DNA of 64,000 nt from Poecilobothrus nobilitatus (Eukaryota > Arthropoda > Insecta > Diptera > Dolichopodidae). Below the pieces are notes generated by a model, which did no database searches, had not been told where the DNA came from, and worked only from the letters and a program-made list of their open reading frames with translations. Made by a program: the position numbers and the translations under genes. Shown here piece by piece: positions 1 to 11,348 of this stretch. The number at the start of each line of letters is the position of its first letter. The stretch's first letter is position 1. The stretch spans positions 1,860,001-1,924,000 of the forward strand of contig OX352773.1 in assembly GCA_947095535.1 (NCBI GenBank). Reading direction: 5' to 3'.

Positions 1-1424
1 AAAACTTTTTTTCAAAGTCATAATTTATTTATTTATTTATTTATTAAATCATACTTATACCACTAAAAACTAAACTTAAAATTATTTAAAGTATGAAAAA
101 CTAATTTCCAAAAATTCGACCTCCATACAATATGTAAATCAGAAATTTTCTTAGAAATTGGAAATTTTATTAAAAATTAAAATTAAAATAATATTAAAAC
201 ACGTTTCTATGTTTTTACGATATCCTAAAAGAAAAATTTATATTGTAGTATACTATGTACCATATAAAAACTAATATGAAATAAAATTTCCATAACCTGT
301 CATCGGGAAAATGAAAAATTATTTTCCATTCCCTGATCAAAAATTACTGATATTAAAAACAAACATAAAAAACAGAAAAATAGGATTTAAAAAAGGGATA
401 TAAAAGTTCATAAATTTAAAATAAAAAAACAATTTTTCTTCGTTTTATTTTGCTCTTACTAATATTAAATTACTCGAAATACACATAAGAGAAAGGGAAT
501 TATAAATATAACATAACATCTGATTTTATCATCCCATGTATGAAATAATGTTAACAATTAATATAGAAGGATGAAATAGTCTTTTGACCATCATTTTCTT
601 CTCTTATTTTCATGCTTTTTTGTTTTTTGTTCTCTTTTAAATCTGCAAAATATTAAATCAGATATTTTTTACTAGACCAATTTAGTTTAAACAGCACCAA
701 GCTTAACACCATTAACATTAGCGTCATACACATAATCATATACATGGTATGACATAAAATAATATAATATTTATTTCGATTTTCAATTTCTATATTGTAA
801 AGCACTCTAGAGGGCGGATTTACTTCTAGAATAAGGGAAACAAAATTCAAAACAAAAAGGGAAAAAAAATCAAAGATTAATCGATTCTGGCAAATTTTCC
901 AAAAAAAGAACAAAAGTTAAAAAGCGAAAAAAAAATATTTTGGGAAAATTGCAAAAAAGAAAAGTTCCAAAGTATGTACAAAGAGAAAAAGTAAATTTGT
1001 ATTGAACGAAAATTCATTTGTCACTGTCTAAATGGAAAGATTGGTTTAGTTTACTTCGATTTATACTTTTCTTTTGGTTTTTTGATGTTCTGTTCTGACT
1101 TGTTTGTTTAAAAGTTTTTAATTTCTTTTCCTATACCATATTTTCAAAGCCTCCTAAAATAAAATTTATTTTAGATTAAAAATTTTTTAATAAATTTGTT
1201 ATAAAGAATTATGGGAGCGTCTCGAAATCCCACTCTCAAAATAGGTACCAAAAATTTCAAAAATTAAAAATCTCAATTTTCAAAATCCCAAAATTGCAAA
1301 ATTTTCAGTGTAAATACACAAAATAATAAAATAATGAGAAAAATATTTCAATATCAATAATTTGTTTAACGGGGGTTTGAATTTAAATTCTTTCATGTTA
1401 AAATGTGTAAAAAAAATAATTAGG
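1..1424. other. AT-rich intergenic stretch, no gene seen
   Basis: Long A and T runs with stops in all frames. The only open stretch (about 650-910, minus strand) has low-complexity composition and no recognisable motif. At 900-1310 short motifs such as AAATCCCA and GGGAAAATTGC resemble the TCCCGAAAA-rich termini of the element at 61.2-62.3 kb, so a decayed relative is possible but not demonstrable. Confidence 0.5.
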
Positions 1425-1480
1425 AATGATTTTAGAATTGGTTACAAAATCAGGGTTATATGCTTTTTTTAGAATTTATT
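1425..1480 (+). repeat. Degenerate unit of the 'GATTCTGAATT' repeat (family G)
   Basis: The stretch reading GATTTTAGAATTGGTTAC then AAAATCAGGGTTATATGC matches the tandem units at 61.36-61.69 kb and 56.9-57.24 kb, which have the form TTTTAAAGTTGGA, then CAAAATCAGRGTTAT, then a T-rich end. It is a single degraded unit. Confidence 0.4.
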
Positions 1481-1561
1481 ATACATGTGCATACTTATAT
1501 AATATATTATATTTCTAATAAATATGTATTTTTTAGATATTTTTTATTCAAGATTTTTTGT

Positions 1562-2040
1562 TGCACTGAGGCAATCGCGTAGAGAGAGAATTGAAAAAAT
1601 AAGATCCAAATTTTGCCAATTTAGTATGAAAATTTTTCAACTTAAATTTGAAGGATCTTACTGCAGTAGAAAATAATAAATGATATTATTTCTATAAAAT
1701 TTGGAATATTTTCTATTAACTGTGAAAAGCATTTTAAAAAATGTAATCACTTGCATGCTCAAAATTGAGTTTTAAAAAAACTCTACTGAAATTGAAAAAT
1801 ACAAACCCACTTCGATTAAAGTGCTTAAGCACTGAGTCAGTACTCAGACTACTAAACTAAAAAATAAAAAAGCGAAGTCATATTTTTAATTTTTATATGA
1901 ACTGAATAAGAACAAAAGAAAAAGAATGCTAGAAATGAGAAAATAGAAAACTATTATTTTACGAACATTATTATTAGTATACTTTGTTCAAACTTCGATT
2001 AAAATTTTCTACAAGATTGTCTGGTATATAACCAGCAGTG
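1562..2040 (+). mobile_element. Degenerate copy of the MITE at 34.45 kb (family F)
   Basis: About 470 bases match 34.48-35.01 kb in the same order: GAAGGATCTTA, AAATTTGGAATATTTTCT, CTTGCATGCTCAAAATTGAG, CCCACTTCGATTAAAGTGC and TCTACAAGAT..GTATATAACCAGCAGTG. The terminal inverted repeats are eroded: TTGCACTG remains on the left and CAGCAGTGG on the right. This copy sits about 125 bases upstream of the LINE ORF1 remnant. Because the other copy has long inverted ends and no LINE next to it, I read this as a separate DNA element rather than a LINE 5' UTR. Confidence 0.6.
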
Positions 2041-2165
2041 GTTGAGGTTCTCTCAAGTACATCATTGCGCCACAATAAAATTTCGCAATTTTTTTATCGG
2101 GCTAAAATTTAAAATAAAAAATTTAAAATTTTTAAATAAAAACATTTTTAAAAAAAAGATATAAA

Positions 2166-3120
2166 ATGGTAAAACAATGTACAATATGCTCTACAAAACT
2201 GCTAAAGTAAAATGGGTGAAATGCGGTGGTCAGTGCGAAGGAACATATATGCAGGAATCTTGGAGGCCACATGTGCATGACACATGTGCAGGAATCTTGG
2301 AGGCTGGTTTTGAAGAAATAAAAAAAGGTACTGCTCCCTGGATTTGTTTAAAATGTCCACCAGATAACGATGACTCCATTGCAATAATTATGGAAGCAGA
2401 TGTGCAGATTATGATCCAGTTGATGAACTGAATGCCTTAAATTTTTCTAACTGCAACTAGGACAAAACGTTAGCCACAATACTTCAAACACTGGTTAAGG
2501 TGCTAGTAGATAGCCGTAAGGCCCAAAAATTCAAATCAACTGGATGAACTAATAAATATGCATAAAATCTTAAAAAAAGAAAATTAAGATCTTAAACAGC
2601 AGGTAACAATTACTGACAAAAAAAATTCGGAATTAGAGTACAAAATAAACAAATTAGACAGCATGTACGATGTAACACTTCAAGAAAAATTATAAAAAAT
2701 ATTGTTGTCGCAGCTTTACCAAGCAATTTAGATGAGCATAAATATACAATTTGTAAAATAGGACAACAAATCAATTTTAATGTGGCCAATGATATTGTAG
2801 ATGTTAAGCCGATATGGGCAAAAGATAAAACTACAGGCATTGCTTTGTATTCTGTAGAATTTAATTCAATCACTTGAAAAAAAAAGTTTATGGATGCTAA
2901 AATTAAGGTTAAACAACTGTTTACAGCAGAGTTAAACATTGGTCAGGATAACAAGCAGGAGCTAAGCTATACAGGAGGCGAAGGACATCAAAACATTCAA
3001 TAATTGGCAGTATCTTTGGGTTAAAGAAGGTAAAATCTTCCTGTACGAAAAAGAAAAAAGTAAGATCTATAATATTTCTTCATATAACGACATTAATTTT
3101 ATTAAAGGGCTTTTGTTATC
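2166..3120 (+). pseudogene. LINE ORF1 remnant: PHD-type zinc finger, coiled coil, FP-like C-terminus
   Basis: This is a decayed ORF1 of a CR1/Jockey-like non-LTR retrotransposon. From ATG at 2166 the first frame gives C-x2-C and then stops. The next frame (from 2177) continues with KWVKCGGQCEG, a Cys/His cluster and WICLKCPPDN, together the spacing of a PHD finger. Part of the finger is duplicated: ACATGTGCAGGAATCTTGG-like words occur twice at 2250-2305. At 2535-2680 comes a Lys/Glu/Leu-rich heptad region suited to a coiled coil. It is followed by NIVVAALPSNLDEHKY and an Ile/Val-rich segment, and at 3005-3110 by YLWVKEGKIFLYEK, the end-type seen in baculovirus-FP-like domains of insect ORF1 proteins. 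PHD domains in ORF1 are known for CR1-like LINEs. Several stops and frameshifts make it nonfunctional. ORF1p normally binds the element RNA. Family assignment is by eye. Confidence 0.72.
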
Positions 3121-3852
3121 TTAAATTAATTAGTATAGTTAAAAAACAATTCACTTAATATATTTAATTTTTTTTTTTACTAAACTTATATTAATAAAAA
3201 AATTTAAATTAATTAGTAAAGTTCAAATTAAATGATGTAGTTTTATTACGCTACACAATTTTTTTCATATTTTTATATAACAGTGGTAAGTGTTTCACTT
3301 ACCTTCTTATTTCCATTTCTGTTGCAGCGTTTGTTAAAATAATACCTAATTTTTTTGACTTTTATAATTGTCATAAGAATTTTATGCCAATTCGGATGGT
3401 TTGAATATGACGTTGTTATTTACAATGTTGTATATGAGCATATGAGTAAGCAAAGGCACATATGTTTCTATGTGGATATATATGTATGTATATGTATAAT
3501 TAAATACACTTCCTTCTACCTATATTTTATATTTTTTTTATAATTATACATATCCCACTTAAATTTTTATTTTTATTTCACTTTCACCTTTTATATATAT
3601 TGTAAATTTCTTATTTTAAATTTGAATTTAATAATTTTCATTATTCGATCACTTTTTTTTTTTTTTATTAAAAAAAATATTAATTTTAATTTTTTACTTC
3701 GTTTTGGTAATTAAAATTGCATGTACAAAAATCTTCATTCTTGGTTCTTACTATATCGAAATTGTGTCTAACAGTAAAAATAAAAAAAATGTGCTCAATT
3801 CTTTTCTTGTGTTCAAGGGCCAATTTCTTCTTTATTCTTTTTGGGCTATTAC
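3121..3852. other. AT-rich spacer
   Basis: No coding signal. Two copies of an AAATTAATTAGTA..AGTT word lie at 3123 and 3206, and a short perfect hairpin (GGTAAGTG-TTT-CACTTACC) lies near 3286. The rest is T-rich simple sequence. Confidence 0.4.
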
Positions 3853-4928
3853 AATCAAAGATTATCTATTACAATACTAAGTAGTAATCGGTGCTTGCAT
3901 TGCAAGCGTCAAACAGTTGATTAAATCGCATGATGAAAAAGCAAAATATTGTATCCCTGATTTTATAGTAAGGGCTTATAAACTCTCATCCTTCAACAGG
4001 ACCGTCTTGAACCATGGTCCCCAAACAAGTTGAAGTTGAAGAGCTCGCCAAGATCTTTTCAATGATATCCCACATGATCATATACAGCTGATTGTATATC
4101 AAGGGCTTATTAAAAAAGCTTTCTGGACCGAAGCTGGCATCCTGGAGCCAGATTCCCCAAACAAAAGTTGTTAACAAAATTAAAAGAAATAGATAGTAAT
4201 AAAATTTTATCAAGTGAAAATAAGACAAAAAACTGATACGAAACGATTTGACATATGAAATCTCACTATACAGCAAAGTGCGTCGAAAGTGTAAAACGCA
4301 AAATAAATCTAAATAAATTGTTTTAAGATTTGGAAACAATTTTTTTTTATTATATTGGAATCTTTAATTCAAAATTTTAAAAACGATTTACTAAAACAAA
4401 TAATTTGAAGCTGTAAAGAAAAGTATAAGGAATCAAATAAAATTTTAAATTATTTTATATTTTTTTTTTAAAAATGTTCAACAGTTAATATTGTAGCTAT
4501 GTCTCCTATCAAATTCTTTAACATTTTTATTAAAGTTTTTTATTAAATTATAATTCTGACTCTAATATACTCTTTTCACTTCAAATTTGTCCTTTTTAAC
4601 ATTATATTTGTCTTTTTTCAAAATCAAATTCGTCTTTTTTCACACTTGCCTAATTCCTACACTTTCTATTATAACAATACATAGACTCAGTAACAAAGTT
4701 GGGCCTTCAAAAAGCATTGTAAAAATACTACCTAAACAATTTTCTCGCTCATTTTCTCTCTTACAGTAATTTCAATAACAGAATGGTTTTGAAACGAAGT
4801 AACGTATGTATATTTTACCTACTTTTACTAATGTTTTTTTTTGTTTATGTAGTTGTATAAAATGCATTAATATGTGTAAAAAAAGAGTTGCCCATCTTAT
4901 TTGTAATAGATAATCTTTGATTACAATA
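3853..4928. mobile_element. Possible DNA element bounded by ~21-bp inverted repeats, with a coding-like remnant
   Basis: CAATCAAAGATTATCTATTAC near 3855 recurs inverted as GTAATAGATAATCTTTGATT near 4903, about 1.05 kb apart. A related word (GTAATAGATAATCTTT) occurs alone at 37.03 kb. Between them, 3985-4180 is less AT-rich. On the plus strand it reads DLFNDIPHDHIQLIVYQG then KKAFWTEAGILEPDSPNK, which looks like protein-coding residue use, but I do not recognise it and it is closed by stops. Could be a MITE or a transposon relic carrying transposase or captured exon sequence. No target duplication was identified. Confidence 0.35.
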
Positions 4929-4964
4929 CCAAAACAATTATATCACATGTCCAAATTTCAATTC

Positions 4965-5095
4965 TGCTACATAATTTTATTTTTCTTTTTCATTAAGGCT
5001 TTCCACTATTTACCATTAATGCAATAAATCTTCCCTTTAATAATAATAATAATTTCTTTGTAGTTCATCAAAATATCAGAAGTATAAAAAACAAG
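4965..5095 (+). pseudogene. LINE endonuclease, N-terminal fragment
   Basis: One frame reads without a stop through INLPFNNNNNFFVVHQNIRS followed by IKNK. The HQNIRS(I/L)xNK block is the usual start of the apurinic-like endonuclease domain in Jockey/CR1-type ORF2. The reading ends where the HINE-A element begins (about 5090). The matching reverse transcriptase lies downstream at 8.8 kb, so this is probably the 5' piece of the same ORF2, cut by nested insertions and mostly lost. Confidence 0.6.
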
Positions 5096-7050
5096 GTAGA
5101 ATGTAAGCCAACGGTTTTTAAAAGCGCACATTTCCAAAACTCAATACATACTGTTTAGAATTGTGATTTGCACAAAAATTTGAAAATTTCATGTAATAAG
5201 AAACAAGGTAAAATGTAAACCAACGGTTTTTAAAAGCGCACATTTCCAAACTCAATACAAACTGTTTAGAATTTTGACTTGGACAAAAATTTGAAAATTT
5301 CATGTAATACAAAAAAACGTGAAAATAGGACATTTTTGAAATTTTGAGGGGCCATAAGTCCGGAATCCTATATAACTAAGAAAAGCCGTTAACACGCGTA
5401 AAAATATATTATTGAACCTTTAATTTTCATGCCTCGCCGAAGAAAAAGTTTATATAATTTTAAGTTTAGTTTATATAATTTTGTGGAACAACTTTTTCAT
5501 GTAGCCCCATCCATTACGGAGCTACAGCCCCTCAAACTTTGAAAAAGCCCTATTTTTAAATGCATTTTTAAACTTTATAAATTAATATCAAAATTATACA
5601 ATTTTTTTAAATTTAGTATTTAAATTTACCGTTATGTGAAAACCAAATTTTGCATGATTTTTCTACTTTCATAACTCCGGCACGCTTTTAGATAGAGGCT
5701 TGAAATTTTGAGACAAGAAAGAACCTTTAGAATTAGTATAAGTTTGATCAGAACATTTTTTTGGACCACCCCCTGTTTATGAGATATAAGGGCTTAAAAA
5801 TTGAAAATTTGCTATTTTTAAACACCTGTAACTTAGGAACCTGTACACATTTTACTTCTGCAAGATATAAAATTTAAAGCTACAGTAATATATTTTAATG
5901 TGTGTTAAAGGTTTGTTTTAGTTGCAAAGGGTTCCAAAGTTGCAGCTCTTCAAAATTGCGAAAAAGCATATGTTTCAGATGCATATATCTCAGGCTCTGC
6001 GTAATAGTTTTGCAATCTAAAGCCGCGAGAAGATCGAAAATTTTATTATCTATATAAAACAATATCAAAATTATGTAATATTTTGTAATTTACTATTTAA
6101 ATTTACCGTTATGTGAAAACCAAATTTTGCATGATTTTTCTACTTTCATAACTCCGGCACGCTTCTAGATAGAAGCTTGAAATTTTGAGGCAAGAAAGAA
6201 CTTTTAGAATTAGTATAAGTTTGCTCAGAAAATTTTTTCGGACCACCCCCTGTTTATGAGCTATTAGGGCTTGAAAATTGAAAATTTGCTATTTTTAAAC
6301 ACTTGTAACTTAGGAACCTGTACACATTTTACTTCTGCAAGATATAAAAATTAAAGCTACAATAATATATTTTTACGTGTGTTAAAGGTTTATTTTAATT
6401 GTAAAGGGTTCCAAAGTTGCCGCTCTTCAAAATTGCAAAAAAGCCCCATTTTCAGATGTATATATCTCGGGCTCTGCGTAATAATTTTGCAATCTAAAAC
6501 CACCAGAAGATCGAAAATTTTATTATCTATATAAAACAATATCAAAATTATGTAATATTTTGTAATTTACTATTTAAATTTACCGTTATGTGAAAACCAC
6601 ATTTTGCATGAAATTTCTTTTTTCATAACTCCGGCACCCCTTTAGATAGGAACCTGAAATTTTGAGACAAGAAAGAACTTTTAGAATTAGTATAAGTTTC
6701 CTCAGAAAATTTTTTGGTAACACCCCTTCTTTAAGAGTTATTACGCCTCAAAAATTGAAAATTTGCTATTTTTAGACACCTGTAACTTAGGCACCTGTAC
6801 AAATTTTTCTTCGGCAAGACATAAAAATTAAAGCTTCAATAATATATTTTTACGTGTGTTAACGGCTTTTCTCAGTTATATAGGATTCCGGACTTATAGC
6901 CCCTCAAAATTTCAAAAATGTCCTATTTTCACATTTTTTCTTATTACATGAAATTTTCAAATTTTTGTGTAAGTCACACTTCTAAACAGTTTGTATTGAG
7001 TTTTGGAAATGTGCGCTTTTAAAAACCGTTGGTTTACATTCTACCTTGTT
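5090..7050. mobile_element. HINE-A composite with inverted 3' ends on both sides and internal ~475-bp tandem units
   Basis: Both termini are the same family 3' end in opposite orientation: AACAAGGTAGAATG then CCAACGGTTTTTAAAAGC on the left and its complement at 7005-7050. The left 3' end is itself duplicated in tandem (5091 and 5202, period about 111). Around 5455-5466 the sequence switches from reverse to forward orientation. Forward internal units then repeat three times; the word TTACCGTTATGTGAAAACCA recurs near 5627, 6105 and 6580, a period of about 475-480. No protein is encoded; small open frames here are shadows. This is a nonautonomous Helitron-type element (HINE), rearranged into a foldback form. 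Confidence 0.7.
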
Positions 7051-7185
7051 TACTTTAAAAAGAAGAATTTCTACTTTGATTGCAAGTAATTTTTTTTGAA
7101 TGCAAGTATTCCTTTTTCAAATGCAAGTTTTCTTTTTTGATAGCAAGTATTTCTTTCTCAAATACAAGTTCTTGTACTTACGTAA
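7051..7185 (+). repeat. 'GCAAGTATTTC' minisatellite, arm 1
   Basis: About five imperfect copies of a 20-25-base unit with a TTTGATNGCAAGTATTTC core. The flank TTTACTTTAAAAA at 7050 plus the following units recur as the reverse complement at 8640-8778, making a long inverted pair around the second HINE-A copy. Confidence 0.65.
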
Positions 7186-7536
7186 TTTATTTTAAGTATG
7201 TAAATTAATTAATTATTTTTCAAAAATTTTTCAAACATACTAAAGGTTTTTTAAGGTTTCAGATTTAAAAATTTAAAATCAAAAACTAAGAAGGCGAAAA
7301 GCAGACCTTAATTAATATGTATGAATCTGAGTTTGGGAATAACTGATTTTGCAATTAATATTGAGATGAAAATTAAAAAGCATCATACACAAAGATTTAA
7401 AAAAGAATTAAGGCTATAATTTTTTCAAAAAACTTTTAGGTTAAGAAAAAAATTGAAATAACTATTATATAGATAACGTAGTTGAAAGTAACCGTTGATT
7501 ATATTAAACAAAATTTAATAAATAAAAACAATTTCC

Positions 7537-7695
7537 ATGCTTAACGCTTTAAATGAAAAGTTGAAATTACGCTTAACCGAGTTGAAAAAGATTAATGCAT
7601 TAGAACCTGTAAGAATTAGAAAACAACAATTTCTTCCAGTACATCGAATTCCCAGAAGTTTTGAACTTTTCTTAGAACGCCGGTTGAAAAGTTAG
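7537..7695 (+). CDS. Small unrecognised ORF, 52 codons
   Basis: ATG at 7537 opens a 52-codon frame ending TAG at 7693. Its residue use is unlike the surrounding simple sequence: many Lys/Arg/Leu, with MLNALNEKLKLRLTELKK at the start and RIRKQQFLPVHRIPRSFEL later. It is not a microsatellite product. I do not recognise it. It could be a fragment of an element protein lying between two HINEs, a decayed exon (AAGGTAGGA after the stop resembles a donor site), or chance. The region 7190-7830 around it shows nothing else. Confidence 0.25.
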   Translation: MLNALNEKLKLRLTELKKINALEPVRIRKQQFLPVHRIPRSFELFLERRLKS

Positions 7696-7830
7696 ATAAG
7701 GTAGGAAAATATACATTTACATTCAACTACATATGTGCAATTTTTTTGTACCTAATTTTTATTTATTATTCAATAGAACGAAACTATTTATTTTTTTTAT
7801 TTTTGTGGTCAAAAATCAATTCCTGCATTT

Positions 7831-8647
7831 AACAAGGTAGAATGTAAACCAACGGTTTTTAAAAGCGCACATTTCCAAAAAAACAATACAAACTGTTTAG
7901 AATTGTGAATTGCACAAAAATTCGAAAATTAAAGAAATTTTTTGTAATAAGAAAATATGTGAAAATAAGTCTTTTCTGGAATTTTAAGGGGCTGTAAGTC
8001 CGAAACCCTTTATAACTAAGAAAAACCGTTAACACACGTAAACATATATTACAGGAGCTTTAATTTTTATGTCTTGCCGAAGAAAAATTTGTACAGGTGC
8101 TTAAGTTACATGTGCCTAAAAATAGCAAATTTTAAGTTTTTCAGTCCTAATACCTCTTAAACAGGACGTGATGCAAAAAAATTTTCTAAGGAAACTTATA
8201 CTAATTTTTTCTGGTCTCAAAATTTCAGGTTCCTATCTAAAGGCCTGTCGGAGTTATGAAGAAGAACATGCAAAATGTGGTTTTCACATAACGGTAAATT
8301 TAAATAGTAAATTTAAAAATATTGTATAATTTTATATTAATTTTAAAAAAAGCACCTATCGAATGACGTTTTCAGATTGAAAAAATATTAAGTAGAACAT
8401 GAGATATACGCATTTAAAAATAGGGCTTTTTCAAAGTTTGAGGGACTCTAGCTCCGTCATAGATGGGGCTACATGAAAAAGTTGTTCCACAAAATTAATT
8501 TTTTTATGAGACCTACCCATGGTTAAAATGTTTTTTCTCTATCTTTAACGGTGTAGAAGTTTTATGAACAGACGCACGGACGAACAGATAGACAGAGTGA
8601 AACTAATAAGCACATTTTTTCAACATTTTTTTGGAAATGTGCTAAAA
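7831..8647 (-). mobile_element. HINE-A copy, reverse orientation
   Basis: Starts with the complement of the family 3' end (AACAAGGTAGAATGTAAACC) and ends with the complement of the 5' end: a CAGAGTGAAACTAATAAGCACA block, then a hairpin, then GGAAATGTGCTAAAA. About 817 bases, so one of the internal tandem units is missing compared with the 1.24-kb copy at 30.8 kb. The inverted words GCACATTTCC and GGAAATGTGC mark its subterminal repeats. Noncoding. Confidence 0.75.
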
Positions 8648-8780
8648 AGGGAATACTTGCTATCAAAAAACAAAACTTGCTTTTGAGAAAGAAATACTTG
8701 CTATCAAAAAAGGAAACTTGCGCTCAAAAAAAAATTACTTGCAATCAAAGTACAAATATTTGTTTTTAAAGTAAAAAAGG
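8648..8780 (-). repeat. 'GCAAGTATTTC' minisatellite, arm 2 (inverted)
   Basis: Reverse complement of the minisatellite at 7051-7185, including the junction TTTACTTTAAAAA. It directly abuts the 5' end of the preceding HINE and the start of the LINE reverse transcriptase region. Confidence 0.65.
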
Positions 8781-8784
8781 TATA

Positions 8785-10330
8785 TTTCGGATAACGAAAC
8801 ATTAGCGAACCATTTGAACGATTTTTTTATAAATATTCCTAAAAAATTAAAATATAATAACTGCAATTCTAATAACATATTAAATAATATTACAGATGAT
8901 GTTTTTAATCCCAACAACTTTTTCTTTGAAACCATTTCTTCTTTTAAACTCCTAAAAATTATTAATAGCCTAAACAATTCTAATTCACAAACTTCAGATG
9001 GTATTTCCAATTTTATAATTAAAACGGTTCCTCAACAAATTGTTAATGTTTTTGCGGATATTTTCAATAAAAGTATACTTTCCGGTAAATTTCCCGAAAA
9101 ATTACAGATTGCTAAAGTGATTCCACTCTTTAAGAAGGATAGTACTTTGGATATTAATAACTATCGTCCGATATCTCTCTTATCTACCTTTTCAAAAATA
9201 TTCGAGAAAGCAATAAAAAGTAGGTTTGTTTATTTTCTAAATAAAAAAAATTTCTTTAAATTTTCAATTTAATTTGGCTTTTTAGAAGGAAGATCCACGG
9301 AAAGCGCACTTCTTAAATTTTGCTCTGAGATTTACTTTGGCTTGAATAATAATAATTCATGTTCGGCTTTATTTATTGATATTACTAAAGCTTTTGACTT
9401 GGTAAGTCATAAAATATTATTAAAACTATTTAAAGCAGGTTTCAGAAGTTGCACTTACGACTGGTTGGAATCTTATTTATCAAATAGACAGTAAAGAGTA
9501 AAATTAAACAATATATTCAGTCATTTACAAAAAAACAGCATGCGGCGTTCGACAAGGCTCTGTACTTGGGCCAATTCTGTTCTTAGTATTTATAAATTCT
9601 ATTTTTAGTCAGCCATTTAAAGGTAATGTGACAGCGTTTGCTGATGACAGAGCATTTTCGTACATTGGTGGTAATAATCAGGAAATTTCCATAAATATGA
9701 ATTATGATCTTCACTTGCTTAGAAGCTGGTTCAATAAGCACCAGCTAACTATGAGTAAAGAAAACTAAATATATGCTTTTCAGCATAATAATAATAATTT
9801 TTTCACAGATTTCAATATTTCTTATGACTCTCCTTTTTGTAATAAATTTCCACTTTGGCCTAATAGTTCGGTGAACCAATATTGTTATTGTCACTATGAC
9901 TGTTTTAAGGTTGAGCATGAAAATTTTTTAAAATATCTGGGGATATATATTGATTCGAGAATGTCATGGGACGAACATACTTTTTACCTAAAAAAATATT
10001 TTGATAATGTCCTTAGGCAATTATACAAACTTGGTCTATACTGCTCAAACAAAGTATTATATATGGTTTATTATACCCTTTTCCATTCAAAATTACAATA
10101 TAGTTTCACTTGCTGTTGTTCTTATGAAGTACTCACTGATGAGGCACTCACTTCATCAAAATCAATAAATTATTAATATTTCAAAAACATGCATTAAGAC
10201 TTATCAATAATAAAAAGAATCGCCTTGCACATACTGAAGATCTTTTATAGAGAATTGAGAATTCTTCCAATATGTATAAGGACATGGAAATAAGAATAAG
10301 TGTTTTTTGTCTTCTACTTTAATAAAATGT
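8785..10330 (+). pseudogene. LINE reverse transcriptase (Jockey/CR1-like), broken
   Basis: A decayed ORF2 reverse transcriptase of a non-LTR retrotransposon. From 8814 an open frame of about 150 codons contains the linker NDFFINIPKKL and, around 9155-9210, NYRPISLLSTFSKIFEK, the conserved block before the palm. After a stop near 9270 the next segment gives FGFLEGRSTESALL and IDITKAFDLVSHKILL. Around 9634-9650 AFADD is the catalytic YADD-type motif. From 9871 a third open piece carries LGIYIDSRMSWDEH and MVYYTLFHSKLQY, the usual C-terminal domain, and LRLINNKK-like residues follow near 10190. Multiple stops and frameshifts make it dead. The upstream endonuclease start is at 5.0 kb and ORF1 at 2.2 kb. 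The 3' UTR boundary is not clear after 10330. Confidence 0.85.
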
Positions 10331-11348
10331 TGTAACAAACTTTTATTTGATTAATATATAGCAATTTCTATAATAACTTTTCTACCACACTGCATTAAAT
10401 TTTGTAATAACTTTTGTGTGATATAACTAAATTAATTATCATTCGACAATTGCCTATCTACTTTTTTTTCTGTTCTAATTTTCCTTTTAAAGTATGTGAA
10501 AATAATTATTTTAGTATAAAAAATTTGTTTCTTTGTAATTGTTAAATGAACTGTAAAAAATTTTTGAGATTTTGTAATTTGGCATTTTGTGTTTGCGATT
10601 TCGTACGCAACCCAAAAATAATTTAAAGTAAATGTCTATCGATTTTATAAAGTAAAGTAAATATCTATCAATTTTATAAATCTATAATGTACTAATAAAA
10701 ATTCAAATATAAATTTTGAAATTTATTCTAAAACGAATTAAATCATTTAGCTGCTATTGCAAATACGTACCGTTTAGTTTAAAACAGCTTTATTTTCAAA
10801 ATCTTATTAATTTGAGAAAATTTGTATACTATTAACACGTTTATTTTAGTCTTTTTAAAGAAATATTTCAATAAAAATTTGAAAATTTAAATCAAACTAC
10901 TAATTTTGTTTCATAAACCACAAAATGAATATTCTTAATTATAAAAAAAAAATAGATATTTTTCTTTTTTTTTGCTTTGATTCTTTTCTATTTTTATTTA
11001 ATTTTTAATATTATAATATGCTTTTTACATTATATGCATAACTATACACTTTCTAAATAGATATTCTTAACTATATATACTGAGAGTGATATAAATTTAG
11101 GTTTTTCTTTATTTATTCAAAAGGATAATCAAGGTAGTTTAGTTGTATTAAAGCAGGTGGTAATTTCATTTGCTTAAGTACAATACTTGAGTGGAGTACT
11201 GTAAATAGAGTTAATATATCATTATGATTTTAATTATGTTTTAGCACAAATTAACTATAAAGTTATATGTAGTTAATTATACAGTTAGCTTGTGGTTTTA
11301 GCTTAAAAATAATTTTCAAAAAATAAACTTTAAATGTGAAATAGAATA
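10331..11348. other. AT-rich spacer
   Basis: No gene seen. A short tandem duplication at 10625-10680 (AAGTAAATNTCTATC..TTTTATAAA, period about 33) is the only structure. Confidence 0.4.

Noticed and set aside
1562..2040. Solo LTR or LINE 5' UTR
   Set aside because: The better copy at 34.45 kb has long terminal inverted repeats, which fits a DNA-type MITE.
2610..2939. 109-codon minus-strand frame
   Set aside because: Shadow of the LINE ORF1 remnant, whose plus-strand blocks are recognisable.
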